The notes beneath the pieces were generated by a model. That model was given only the letters and a program-made list of their open reading frames with translations. It was not told the DNA's origin and made no database searches. From Planosporangium mesophilum (GTDB lineage: Bacteria > Actinomycetota > Actinomycetes > Mycobacteriales > Micromonosporaceae), in NCBI RefSeq assembly GCF_016863255.1, contig NZ_BOON01000018.1:179086-243085 (forward strand): a stretch of DNA of 64,000 bases, in the 5' to 3' direction. The position numbers were made by a program, and so were the translations under genes. This document shows positions 9,213-17,577 of this stretch, piece by piece; positions within the stretch are counted from its first letter, which is position 1; each line of letters starts with the position of its first letter.

Positions 9213-9803
9213 ATGACGGCAGATCAAGTCATACTTCTCGATGAAGAAGGCAACCGGATCGGCGTCCACGCTAAGGCACATGTGCACCACCGGAACACTC
9301 CGCTGCACCTCGCATTCTCCTGCTACGTCTTCGACACGAACGCGAGGTTGTTGCTGACTCGACGCGCATTGACAAAACAAACGTGGCCGGGCGTGTGGAC
9401 AAACTCCTGCTGTGGCCATCCGCTCGCAGATGAACCAATCGATGACGCCGTCGTCCGCCGCCTGAAGGACGAACTAGGCCTTGCCGCGGTTGGGCCGCTC
9501 GAGCTGAGGCTTCCTCGGTTCCGCTACCGGGCAACCATGGCTGACGGCGTGGTAGAAAACGAGATCTGTCCTGTCTTCAGCGCGACAGTCGATACGCAGC
9601 CAACGCCAAATCCAGCTGAGGTCGGCGAATTCCTATGGCTCCCATGGCAAGATTTCGCCGGATCCGTCCTCGATGGAACCCGCGATGTCTCCCCATGGTG
9701 CCGGCTACAGGTCACCGAGCTCGACGGACTCGGCCCTGATCCGTTGTCGTGGCCGCGAGGCCATACCGCGGACCTCCCGCCCGCGGCTCGCTTGACCCTG
9801 TAG
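9213..9803 (+). CDS. idi: isopentenyl-diphosphate delta-isomerase, type I
   Basis: 196 residues, the normal length. The enzyme interconverts IPP and DMAPP in the cytoplasm. It belongs to the Nudix-like type I family: the metal-binding strand KAHVHHRNTPLHLAFS, the catalytic cysteine in TNSCCGHP (Cys67), the Nudix-like helix DDAVVRRLKDELGL, and the catalytic glutamate in ENEICPV (Glu115/Glu117) are all present. It could supply DMAPP to the prenyltransferase at the left edge and substrate to the upstream methyltransferase. It has no evident operon partner. Confidence 0.95.
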   Translation: MTADQVILLDEEGNRIGVHAKAHVHHRNTPLHLAFSCYVFDTNARLLLTRRALTKQTWPGVWTNSCCGHPLADEPIDDAVVRRLKDELGLAAVGPLELRLPRFRYRATMADGVVENEICPVFSATVDTQPTPNPAEVGEFLWLPWQDFAGSVLDGTRDVSPWCRLQVTELDGLGPDPLSWPRGHTADLPPAARLTL

Positions 9804-10034
9804 GTGCCGAATATCGCATCCACGCGACTCAGAAGGCTTGGCGAAGTCATCGAAGAGCACCGAGCCAGGGCAGATCCTGCGCCTGGAGGTCCATCGACAA
9901 GGAGGAACTCGTCGATCGCGAAGGCTCGCTCGCCGCTATCCACCTCGGTGACAAGGGCTGCACCACGTAAAGCATCTTAGGATGGAGGTCCCATCCGATT
10001 CCGACGTCTTCGTCGACCTTGGGTGTCCGTCTTA

Positions 10035-10295
10035 CTAATCTCGCGTCGGCGCGAAGCCGGTCACCTTTAGCAGGGCCGAGACGGGCACCAGGTAGCGCCT
10101 CCCCACATGCAATACCTCGACCGAAAACTGCCCGGTTCGTGCCAACTCGTACGCCTTGCTGCGTCCGATACACAGCACCGAAGCGGCAGTCACGAGATCG
10201 GTGACGGTACCCAATTCCCTCACCGCCTCCACGGTCCAAACACGCCTCGCCGCACGGCGTCCACTAGACCTGGTTGGCGCCTCCTCCTCTGGCAA
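10035..10295 (-). CDS. small helix-turn-helix (excisionase/MerR-like) protein
   Basis: A small DNA-binding protein. The core reads WTVEAVRELGTVTDLVTAASVLCIGRSKAYELARTG, followed by the beta-turn VEVLHVGRRYLVPVSALLKVTG, the layout of excisionase or helix-turn-helix domain 17 proteins of mobile elements. The start is uncertain. TTG 10295 lies eight bases after GGGGGAGG (10304-10311), but the frame is open up to GTG 10355. A copy of the TGACGGsGGTTrAC motif lies upstream at 10421-10443. No integrase gene lies beside it, so it looks like the surviving edge of an integrative element. Confidence 0.65.
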   Translation of the reverse strand: MPEEEAPTRSSGRRAARRVWTVEAVRELGTVTDLVTAASVLCIGRSKAYELARTGQFSVEVLHVGRRYLVPVSALLKVTGFAPTRD

Positions 10296-10420
10296 CGTCA
10301 CCACCTCCCCCTTGTTGGCAGTTCTTTCGGACGCAGCGCACGCCACCGGTCGCACATCAGCCTCGCTGCAGGTCTCTAGCCATTGTTCCGCGTACCAGGA
10401 AACAGCACGCCGTCGTGGTC

Positions 10421-10443
10421 AGTAGATGACGGCGGTTGACGTC
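10421..10443. repeat. element-wide regulatory motif, copy 1
   Basis: Contains AGTAGATGACGGCGGTTGAC. The same 20-base core occurs at 50598-50617 with one change, and related copies lie at 31954-31975 and 44361-44382. All four have the same orientation. Within the motif, TGAC-type hexamers repeat directly. It lies just upstream of the leftward HTH gene and also upstream of the rightward gene at 10588. Probably an operator or promoter element. Confidence 0.55.
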
Positions 10444-10587
10444 TTGGTGTACTCATTCGTCCCTGTCCTGCTGACAGCCCCTACGGCCCATGATGGGTGC
10501 GACCGGATCAACAGGGTCGTCCTCGGCGCAGCCGCCGCGTCGATTTAGGCTTGCGGGACTGTCCTACGCGTGGGGCACACTGGCGCC

Positions 10588-11166
10588 ATGGTCGCGAAGA
10601 CTCCCATGCGTCGCGCCGTACAGGCCACCGTCACGCCGTGCGGGAGCTGCGGGCAAAGTGAGCAGATGGTCAGCGTTGCAGCAGTTGTCCTCGAAGAATC
10701 CCCGACCGTGTTGGTACGGGCGGGCAACATGGGTGCGAACGGCTATGCCGGCTATCTGACGGGACGCGTGCAGACGAAGACGCGTCTCGCTGCGATGCTC
10801 GCGCCTCCGGCACGATTGCAGACAGTCACAGCCCCGGCGGTGTGCTTAGGCGTGGCGGTCTTCTTGGAGTTCGTGATGCTGTCCAACCTCGACCCGGCAC
10901 GGTCGGACTTTGGCGCGGTGGCTGGTTTCGCCTCTCTGCTCGGGCTCGTCATCGCGGCCTTGACCTGCGTGATCCTGGTACGCAAGCGGAAGCTCAGTGC
11001 CAGTGGACCGATAGCAGAGAGGGCCCGCGCTCTGTGGCGGCGATGTTGGTACTGCCGCCGGTGTGGGGTCGTCACGCTGGCAATGACGGGCGGGTCGAAC
11101 CAGACGTTGCCAGCACACGGCCTCGCTCGGACCTTGGTGGCGATTGCCAGGACGAAGCTGCACTGA
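10588..11166 (+). CDS. hypothetical membrane protein with two cysteine-pair motifs
   Basis: About 192 residues; not recognised. The N-terminus holds CGSCGQ. The middle has two membrane helices (VTAPAVCLGVAVFLEFVMLS and FGAVAGFASLLGLVIAALTCVILV) joined by a short acidic loop. A basic segment leads to the C-terminal CWYCRRCGVV. The flanking CxxC pairs could bind one zinc or form a redox pair. The start is uncertain, because ATG 10588 and an ATG six codons later both lack a clear ribosome binding site. Expression from the motif at 10421 is possible. Confidence 0.55.
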   Translation: MVAKTPMRRAVQATVTPCGSCGQSEQMVSVAAVVLEESPTVLVRAGNMGANGYAGYLTGRVQTKTRLAAMLAPPARLQTVTAPAVCLGVAVFLEFVMLSNLDPARSDFGAVAGFASLLGLVIAALTCVILVRKRKLSASGPIAERARALWRRCWYCRRCGVVTLAMTGGSNQTLPAHGLARTLVAIARTKLH

Positions 11167-11232
11167 TCAGACCATCCGCGATAGCAGCACGGCCGCTGAC
11201 CCGGTCTGGTTATCCAGCCCGTGGAGCCGGGC

Positions 11233-11739
11233 TCAGTCCTCGGTCTGGCCGGTTAATTCGGCTACGGCCAGTCGGGCGGTGGCACCGACGGCCTGGGTGA
11301 CCGCAGACGGCCACCACCAGGGCTCGTCGTCAACGTACAGACAAGGTGCGGCCACGGTCAGGTCATCGCGGACGCGCTGCAGGTCGACGCCAGGCATGAG
11401 CACCCGTACGGTCGAGCCGCTCGTGACCGGCAGCAGGTAGCCGAACCGGCCGTCCCGGTCGGCCTCTGGGTCGCGGACCGGGTCACCGGCAAGCTGACCG
11501 CCTTGCTCCAGCACCGCTGTGATGAAGACGGTCATGTTCTGCGCTGCGGCGGCTTCGGTGGCGCCGTCAACCGGGAGAGTGCCGGGATTGATCACTGCGC
11601 CACGGTAAGGCCGCATACCGACGATCCATGCTGTCGGCACGGATGGGAGCGCGCCAGTCACTCGCAGGAGGGACGAGTACCGCGTGGATGGTTGATCGTC
11701 TGCAGGCTCACGCGGCGGCAGCGGGGTCGCCCTGTACAT
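11233..11739 (-). CDS. hypothetical protein
   Basis: 168 residues with a protein-like composition and no membrane helix or signal peptide. It has an acidic C-terminus ending in ELTGQTED and a tryptophan-rich stretch DDEPWWWPSAV. I do not recognise the family. It converges with the membrane protein at 10588-11166. A decayed ISL3 transposase end lies upstream, so it may be accessory DNA. Confidence 0.5.
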   Translation of the reverse strand: MYRATPLPPREPADDQPSTRYSSLLRVTGALPSVPTAWIVGMRPYRGAVINPGTLPVDGATEAAAAQNMTVFITAVLEQGGQLAGDPVRDPEADRDGRFGYLLPVTSGSTVRVLMPGVDLQRVRDDLTVAAPCLYVDDEPWWWPSAVTQAVGATARLAVAELTGQTED

Positions 11740-11874
11740 GCCCCGACACTGCGGCCTTGCGGATACCGCCGCGCCGCTTCCCGTCCTCGGCGCTGGTGCG
11801 CCTGCGGTCCGGGTCGGCTTGCCACCGCCCGCCAGAGGCAGGCCCTGCCGGACGGTTCCCCACCGTAGAGGCTC

Positions 11875-12058
11875 AGCCCGGGCGGCACTCCTTCACCGCC
11901 GGCCCCACCCGTGGCCACGACGCTGTATTCAACGTCGGATCCTGCCGCACAGTTCCGGGCCTGTAAAAGGTCACGTCAACCGCATCAAGATACTCAAGCG
12001 ACAGATATTCGGCGCCGCGAAGCTCGATCTCCTCCGCACACGTGCTCCTCGCGACATG
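11875..12058 (+). pseudogene. decayed C-terminal end of an ISL3-family transposase
   Basis: The translated stretch SGPVKGHVNRIKILKRQIF, continuing GAAKLDLLRTR, matches the conserved C-terminal signature of ISL3 transposases (GxVEGxVNRIKxxKRQMYGRAxFDLLRxR). The preceding homologous piece (HSFTAGPTRGHDAVFN) is in another frame, so the remnant is frameshifted. The catalytic part is missing and no terminal repeats were found. The rest of 11740-12375 shows no gene. Confidence 0.6.
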
Positions 12059-12375
12059 ACCACGTCGCGGGACAACCTCGATCGCGAAGAGTGGACCAGA
12101 ACCGCAGTGGGACCCGCGTTGACACCACGGTAACGGGGCCGAGTGTGCGACTCGGCGACCCGTCCCCTACCCGCCGCCTATGGTTACTGTCCGTTCGGAC
12201 CCGCCGGGATCGGACGCACGTCGCAGCCGTCGTGGCCACGGATCGTCTGAAGGTCTACTGCCGGATCACCGTCGTGCGGGTTACGCTCCGAGTCCGGCCG
12301 ACAGCCGACCGTGAAGCGCACGGGTAGCGTCACCGATTGTGAGGAAGTAGCTGTGGTGAAGACGGGCGAGCGGTT

Positions 12376-12717
12376 GTGACTCTGGCATACGTGGTTAGTC
12401 ACGCCGATGACCACATCACGATCGTCCTCGCCGGCGAAGCCGACGTCCGGGCCCGCGACGAACTGCGTGAGGTGTTGTTTGACGCGCTAGCCGCACGGCC
12501 GACTCATCTCACCGTCGATGTTCGCGGTGTGGTCTTCATCGACTCGACGAGCATCGGGACCCTCCTCGCGGTGCGCCGTGCCGCCCGTCAGCGCGGCTGC
12601 GCCTTCGTGGTGACCAATGCCCGCGGCCAGGTACGCCGGGTGCTCAACGTCGCCGGTGTGCTGGCCGCCCTGACCAGAACCGGCCCGGTCGGGGAGGCGG
12701 CGAACGTAGCGAGCTGA
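12376..12717 (+). CDS. STAS-domain anti-sigma factor antagonist
   Basis: 113 residues forming one STAS domain. The signature VVFIDSTSIGTLLAVRRAARQRG holds the phosphorylatable serine of SpoIIAA/RsbV-like proteins. Such proteins bind an anti-sigma kinase in the cytoplasm and free a sigma factor; phosphorylation of the serine reverses this. It starts at GTG. The response regulator follows after about 170 bases. No RsbW-type kinase is encoded nearby, so its partner is elsewhere. Confidence 0.88.
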   Translation: MTLAYVVSHADDHITIVLAGEADVRARDELREVLFDALAARPTHLTVDVRGVVFIDSTSIGTLLAVRRAARQRGCAFVVTNARGQVRRVLNVAGVLAALTRTGPVGEAANVAS

Positions 12718-12888
12718 CCGTCCGCGCAACGGGCCGCGTCGCCGTCTCATGAGCGTGTGGTGAGCGCCGGTCGCGGATCCGTCCCCTCCGACGGAGGTCG
12801 TGGACGGCATACCGCGCCACACGCCAGATACTTGCTGCGCTTTTGCCCGGTATCATCCTCGGACCATTCCATCGACTCGGAGGATGCC

Positions 12889-13284
12889 TTGGCCCGTGTG
12901 GTGATTGTTGATGATGACCCTGACCTCCTCGCCGCGTACGCGCGTGTCCTCACCCGCGCCGGCCATGACACGGTGGCGTGCCCGGACGGCGAGTCGGCCC
13001 TGGCTCAGGTCCGCAAGGACCCGCCGGATCTGCTGCTGACCGATGTCGCGATGCCGCCGGGTATGAGCGGGCTGGAACTCGTGACCGAGATCGCCGCCGA
13101 TCCCGCCGTCGCGGACATCCCGGTCATCCTGGTGACCGGCGGCTGGGTCGACCTCGACGGCGCCGAGCCGCCCCGGGTCGCGCGGCTGCTGCGCAAGCCC
13201 GTCGCACCGCCGGACCTGGTGACCACCGTCGAGACCGTTCTCGCCGATCGCCTGCGCCATCATGTCCGGTTACCTACCGGGTAA
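12889..13284 (+). CDS. single-domain response regulator (CheY-like receiver)
   Basis: 131 residues with a receiver domain only and no output domain. Acidic pocket Asp8-Asp10, phospho-acceptor Asp52 in LLLTDVAMPPGMSG, the conserved Thr in ILVTGG, and the Lys in LLRKPV are all present. The frame is open far upstream, but TTG 12889 five bases after GGAGG fits the family's normal start. It closely resembles the receiver at 16261-16641, and the pair probably arose by duplication. No cognate kinase lies nearby. Confidence 0.88.
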   Translation: MARVVIVDDDPDLLAAYARVLTRAGHDTVACPDGESALAQVRKDPPDLLLTDVAMPPGMSGLELVTEIAADPAVADIPVILVTGGWVDLDGAEPPRVARLLRKPVAPPDLVTTVETVLADRLRHHVRLPTG

Positions 13285-13329
13285 AGGGCCGTTTTGGCGG
13301 GCGGACCGGGGCGGTACGGGCCGGGGTAC

Positions 13330-13653
13330 TTACCCGTTGCCGCCGGCCACCGCGTCGTGCAGGCCGGTCTGGCGGAGCTGGGCGGCGACCATGCCGGTGG
13401 CGTTGCGGACAGCGAAACCCAGGCCGCGCCGCTGGGCGGCGTTGTGGCCGGCTGCAAGAGCCCCGATGCCGGTGGAGTCGATGAACGTCACGTGCAGCAG
13501 ATCCACCGTGACCTTGGCCGGCATCACACGGGTGGCGGTGTCGACGAGGATGTCGCGCAGCCGGGTGGAGGACTGGATGTCGACGTCACCACGGACTTCG
13601 ACCAGCACGCTGCCGTCGGGAGCACGTCGGGTACTGATCAACGCGCTTGCCAT
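13330..13653 (-). CDS. STAS-domain anti-sigma factor antagonist
   Basis: 107 residues in one STAS domain with the signature VTFIDSTGIGALAAGHNAAQRRG and the target serine. It is encoded convergently to the receiver gene on its left. ATG 13653 gives the usual compact domain; the frame is open to 13707, but the extra residues are not domain-like. It probably works in partner switching with an anti-sigma factor encoded elsewhere. Confidence 0.85.
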   Translation of the reverse strand: MASALISTRRAPDGSVLVEVRGDVDIQSSTRLRDILVDTATRVMPAKVTVDLLHVTFIDSTGIGALAAGHNAAQRRGLGFAVRNATGMVAAQLRQTGLHDAVAGGNG

Positions 13654-14076
13654 GTCAGCTGTCCGGCTTCCTGCCTGAGCGGTGGTCCGGCATCCACCGT
13701 ACGCCACGGGTCCACAACTCCGCCGAACGGGCGGCAGCCGATGGTGTGGGCCGGCGTATCGACGCCTGCGGCCGGACGCGCCGGGTGCGGGCCGCGGCTG
13801 GTGCCCGGGGTGACCGGGTCGCCCTGCACCTTGCGAGCGCGGGCGATTGTGCTGCCGGTGCTCGCTCCCTCGGCGCCGCCGGCGATACCACGATCGGCCG
13901 CTACCGTCGGTTTGCTCGACCGCCGATCTTGGTGCGGCCGCTACCGCCCCATGGTTGGCGGTCGAGCAAGGCCCTAAATGCGGTCACCCGATGGGGGGGA
14001 TCGCCCGCGGCGACGTTTGGCGATCTCGATCGCGGGTTACCACCCCAGGCGCCCAACGCGCAGCTTGGAGGATGAT
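13654..14076. other. intergenic region between two divergent STAS genes
   Basis: About 420 bases without a supported gene. It should hold the divergent promoters of the STAS genes at 13330-13653 and 14077-14448. Open frames here are high-GC artefacts. Confidence 0.45.
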
Positions 14077-14448
14077 GTGGATCGCGCGGACACGCGGCTG
14101 AGCCGCCGCCACGACGGCACGGTGATCATCCACGCCCGCGGCGACATCGACGTGGTCAGCGCGCCCCGGCTGCGGGCGGTTATCGCCGACGCGGTCGAAC
14201 AGGCGGGTGAAGCCGGCATCGCGGTGGACCTGTCGGGGGTGGTGTTCATCGACTCGGTCGGCGTGGCCGCCCTGGTCACCGCGTTCAAGACCGCCCGTGC
14301 CGCCGGCCTGCCGTTCACCGTGGCCGCCGCCAGCCCGCCGGCGACCCGACTGCTGCGCATGACCGGCCTGGCCCGGCTGTGGGGCCTGGCCGACGACCCG
14401 CCCGCGGCGCCGACCGGCCCTCGCACCGCATTGACCCCGGTCGGCTAG
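14077..14448 (+). CDS. STAS-domain anti-sigma factor antagonist
   Basis: 123 residues. The STAS signature VVFIDSVGVAALVTAFKTARAAG holds the target serine, and TVIIHARGDIDVVSAPRLRAVI forms the N-terminal strand-helix. GTG 14077 is chosen because GGAGG lies five bases upstream; the frame opens as far as 13978 without domain-like sequence. It is followed by a decayed STAS copy. Confidence 0.88.
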   Translation: MDRADTRLSRRHDGTVIIHARGDIDVVSAPRLRAVIADAVEQAGEAGIAVDLSGVVFIDSVGVAALVTAFKTARAAGLPFTVAAASPPATRLLRMTGLARLWGLADDPPAAPTGPRTALTPVG

Positions 14449-14604
14449 CCGGCGCTCGCCGCAGCCCACGCCGGTCACGCGCGTGGCTGGTTCGCCGCGG
14501 TCGGCGCCCGGACGCGTTCGTCACCAGTGGCTCGGCTTGCCGTCCATCACGGCGGTCGAAACCGCCACACCCCGGGGCACAGCCCCACGCAGCCCTGCAG
14601 ACGG

Positions 14605-14979
14605 ATGCCGGGCTTGCCATCGTTCGACCGTCGCGGCCTGGATTTCATCGACTCCGCCGGCATCGGCGCCCTCGTCACCGCCCGGAGCATCAGCGCCCAG
14701 GTCGGCGTACCGCGGCGGCTGACCGCGGTCAGCGTCGTCACCGCACGGGTCCTCGGGGTGCTCGGTGTGGACCTCATGCGCGGCCCGCCGCCGGCCCGTA
14801 TCGGCACCGCCGCCCCGGTGGACGCCGCCTGGCCCCCGTCGACGGTCGCCAGCACCATCCGCCCCCGCCCGATGTGGAAACCCGCGGAGGCGGCCGCAGG
14901 GCGCACCCGACGGTGTGACATATGCAAGATTCTCGGCGCCTTTATCGACGACGAGCGTTCAGTGAACCGACCGGGTTGA
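14605..14979 (+). pseudogene. truncated STAS-domain gene remnant
   Basis: Residues FDRRGLDFIDSAGIGALVTA match the centre and serine region of an STAS domain, and a helix-strand pattern (LTAVSVVTARVLGVLGV) follows. The N-terminal strand and first helix are missing, and the sequence beyond is unrelated. I read it as a decayed fourth STAS gene; a short functional protein is unlikely. Confidence 0.5.
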
Positions 14980-15687
14980 CCGTGGTCGGGTCGCGCACCT
15001 CCCCTTCGACGCGTGGCCCGCGTACACGACCGTCACCCGGCGTCGGCTCGCTGGCCTCGTCCCCGCGGTCGCGGCCGTCCTCGGCATCTCGCCCCCACTC
15101 GACGGGGATTGCCGCGACACGTCGGCGGCGTGGAGCCGGGCGGAGACATCTGCCTGCCTTGCCCGGCTCCGCGCCGTCCCCCGGGACAGCGCGGCGCGCG
15201 ATATCCCGGCGACGACCCGCGCCGCCTCGCCCGCCGGGATGCGCCTGCGGCGACGAGGCCTGTGTCCGACTCCCGCACCGGCCGGCACGACAGCGACCTT
15301 CCACCGCGCATCGAGCGTGGACGAGCCCGCTCCACCCGCCCGGGGCCGGCTCGTTCCGCGCCGCCCATCTGCCCCGTGCGCAGATCAGGACCGATGTCGG
15401 TCACGGTCGCCGCCCGAGACCGCCGACGTTCACCTCTCACCGCCCTCATCGGCGACACGTCGGCCGGCGTGGCGCTGGCCGACGATTGCGACGGCGGCGG
15501 TGGCCGCGGCCGCCGGCGCCACGCGTACCTGTCGCCCCTGGCTGACGGGCCCGAAGCCGCCCTCGGCGTGGCGGTGGGCACAGTCACGGCCCCTGCCGGG
15601 CCTGTCCGATCGAACTAACCCGAGAGTGACTGTCCGTGGTGACGATAACCGGGGCACTGACGCCGAATCAGACAGGAGGTGGGACAT
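14980..15687. other. intergenic region, very GC-rich
   Basis: About 700 bases where all frames are open because of high GC, but translations are arginine/proline-rich in each and match no family. It probably contains the promoter and leader of the gene at 15688. Confidence 0.45.
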
Positions 15688-16143
15688 ATGATCAAAACAC
15701 CCACACTGTTGGCGGACGTGGCACAGCTTCGCGGGGTGCTGCGTGCCATGGACGCGTGGGAGACCGCCGGCGGTGACCTCACCAGCGTCGACGACCGCCG
15801 GCGTTTCGTCGCCAGCCTCGACAACGACACGGCCGACGAACTGGATGGTCTGGCCCTGACCCGGCTGGCGAGGCTGGTACGTGCGGCAAAGGCCGAGACG
15901 CACACGACTGCCGGCGTGCCCCGGGGCGCTCCAGGCCCGGCCGGCCTGCCACGGCAGGGGGCGACCGGCCGGGCAGCCGTGCCGCACGTCGTAACCGGCC
16001 AGGTGTCACCGCACCTGGGACTACCACGTCCGCCGTCACGTGACGTGCGGCCGTGGTGGCATCCAGCGGACGCGATGAAGACCCGGACCGCAGGCCGGCC
16101 ACCAGTCGGATCGCAGCCAGCCGGATGCCAGCGCTTCGCCTGA
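15688..16143 (+). CDS. hypothetical protein
   Basis: 151 residues; not recognised. ATG 15688 follows a strong AGGAGGT (15674-15680). The first 75 residues look like a small helical domain (TLLADVAQLRGVLRAMDAWE and DELDGLALTRLARLVRAAKA). The rest is Pro/Gly/Arg-rich and probably disordered. Placed before a receiver-domain gene and after STAS genes, it may belong to the same regulatory set, but no function is claimed. Confidence 0.6.
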   Translation: MIKTPTLLADVAQLRGVLRAMDAWETAGGDLTSVDDRRRFVASLDNDTADELDGLALTRLARLVRAAKAETHTTAGVPRGAPGPAGLPRQGATGRAAVPHVVTGQVSPHLGLPRPPSRDVRPWWHPADAMKTRTAGRPPVGSQPAGCQRFA

Positions 16144-16153
16144 CCGCACAAGT

Positions 16154-16172
16154 GGCGGGGTATACCCCCGCC
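16154..16172. terminator. hairpin terminator-like structure
   Basis: GGCGGGG, a five-base loop, then CCCCGCC, ten bases after the stop of the preceding gene. There is no T-run, as usual for high-GC actinomycetes. It separates the hypothetical gene from the receiver gene at 16261. Confidence 0.5.
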
Positions 16173-16260
16173 GCTACCGGACCGCTACCGGCTTCGTGCC
16201 GCCGGTGCCCGGTTGCCCGGCTACGGTCGCAGGAGCGAGACAGGACTTGAAGGAAAGCTC

Positions 16261-16641
16261 ATGGCCACGGTGGTAATCGCCGAAGACGACGCGGCCCTGC
16301 GAGGGCTGTTCACCCGCGTGCTGACCCGTGCCGGGCATCACGTGGACGCATGCCCGGACGGTGGTTCGGCGCTGGCCCGGGTCCGCGACCACCGGCCGGA
16401 ACTGGTCCTCACCGACGTCGACATGCCGCCCGGGATGTCCGGACTGGACCTGCTCGCGATGATCCGAGCCACCCCCGACCTGGCGCCCATCCCCGTCATC
16501 GTGACCACCGGCGGGCACCTGGACTCCGACACGGCCGCCGCGCTGGGGGCCACGCTGCTGCTGCGCAAGCCGGTATCGCCGCACGACCTAACCGCCCACG
16601 TGGATGCGATTCTCGCCGTCGAGCCGACTACCTGCTCGTGA
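16261..16641 (+). CDS. single-domain response regulator (CheY-like receiver)
   Basis: 126 residues with only a receiver domain. Acidic pocket Glu8-Asp10, phospho-acceptor Asp52 in LVLTDVDMPPGMSG, Thr in IVTTGG and Lys in LLLRKPV are present. RVLTRAGH, ACPDG and DMPPGMSGL are shared almost exactly with the receiver at 12889-13284, showing duplication inside this locus. ATG 16261 follows GAAGGAAAG. An output partner such as an STAS phosphatase is not nearby. Confidence 0.88.
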   Translation: MATVVIAEDDAALRGLFTRVLTRAGHHVDACPDGGSALARVRDHRPELVLTDVDMPPGMSGLDLLAMIRATPDLAPIPVIVTTGGHLDSDTAAALGATLLLRKPVSPHDLTAHVDAILAVEPTTCS

Positions 16642-16785
16642 CCGGCCACGGAGCCGCCCGCGGTTGAGACGACCGAGGGCACGGTGGCCGTGACGCACGC
16701 GTGGGGTGTCAAGGCTGCGACACTCCCCCGCGATGTCGTCGCCCACCGCCGCGGTCTCCTCGGCGCCCGGCGGCAGGGCTGTCTA

Positions 16786-16802
16786 AGAACGTGTTTGAGA
16801 AG
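16786..16802 (+). repeat. left terminal inverted repeat of the IS5-family element
   Basis: AGAACGTGTTTGAGAAG, exactly complementary to 18473-18489. TA precedes it. Confidence 0.88.
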
Positions 16803-16913
16803 GTCGGCAGCCCATTGGTCCGGTCACGTCCACCGTTTCTGCTGTGGTTCCTGCTCACCTGGCCTGGCAGGGCCGTCACGAGATCCGCGCTGGTTGTTGG
16901 CAGACTGTCGGGT

Positions 16914-17528
16914 GTGATCGTCGCGGTAACCGGCCCGAGCGCGGCCGGGAAGACGACGTGGTGCCGACGCCACCACGTCGAGGATCTGGTCGGCGAGTAC
17001 GTGCCGACCGGCGCGGAACCGGATGACACTGACCTGCCGGCGCAGGCTGCCTTCTGGTGCGCGGTGAACTGCCAACGGTGGCAGGCGGCAATACACCGCG
17101 AGCGAGTCTCCGGCCTGGCCGTGTGCGACGACGACCCGTTGAAACTGCACTACTCCTGGTCCCTGGTCCGTATCGGTGCGGCCAGTCGAAAACTGTGGAC
17201 GTTTGAGGTGGCCGCGAACCGTGCCGCAATCGCGGACGGCCGACTCGGCTTCGCGGACGTGGTGCTGGTCTCCCTTCCTTCCGTTGAGGAGCTGCACCGG
17301 CGCCGGGATGCCGACCCGGTCCGTCGACGCCGCAACTTCGCCTTGCATGTTCAGCTCGCGCAACCGCTACGGGAGTGGTACGAGGCTCTGGACATGGTGG
17401 CGCCCGGTCGGGTGCGCTGGGAGCTGCCGTCGGACGGCCTTCCCGCGGTGCTGCCTGCGGCACGGCCGGACCGGTGTGACCCCGCTGTGCTCGACGCGCT
17501 GATCGAGGCGCTACCCGGTGTCGGCTGA
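16914..17528 (+). CDS. P-loop kinase-like protein carried within the IS element
   Basis: 204 residues. The N-terminus is IVAVTGPSAAGKTTWCRRHH, a Walker A motif typical of small nucleoside- or phosphate-donor kinases. CDDDPLKLHYSW fits a substrate or Walker B-like position, and RRRDADPVRRRRNF fits a lid-like arginine cluster. The substrate is unknown. The frame runs upstream through the inverted repeat, but GTG 16914 is the natural start. Its stop lies 50 bases from the end of the convergent transposase gene. Lying between the terminal repeats, it appears to be cargo of the element. Confidence 0.72.
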   Translation: MIVAVTGPSAAGKTTWCRRHHVEDLVGEYVPTGAEPDDTDLPAQAAFWCAVNCQRWQAAIHRERVSGLAVCDDDPLKLHYSWSLVRIGAASRKLWTFEVAANRAAIADGRLGFADVVLVSLPSVEELHRRRDADPVRRRRNFALHVQLAQPLREWYEALDMVAPGRVRWELPSDGLPAVLPAARPDRCDPAVLDALIEALPGVG

Positions 17529-17577
17529 CCGGCGCATTGCCGTCTCTTTCGGTGCGGTCGTCGATTCGTTGGGGTGA

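Noticed and set aside
11738..12133. 131-codon open frame as an intact gene
   Set aside because: Only its middle part matches a transposase tail. The rest is unrelated and the homologous upstream part is in another frame, so it is a relic.
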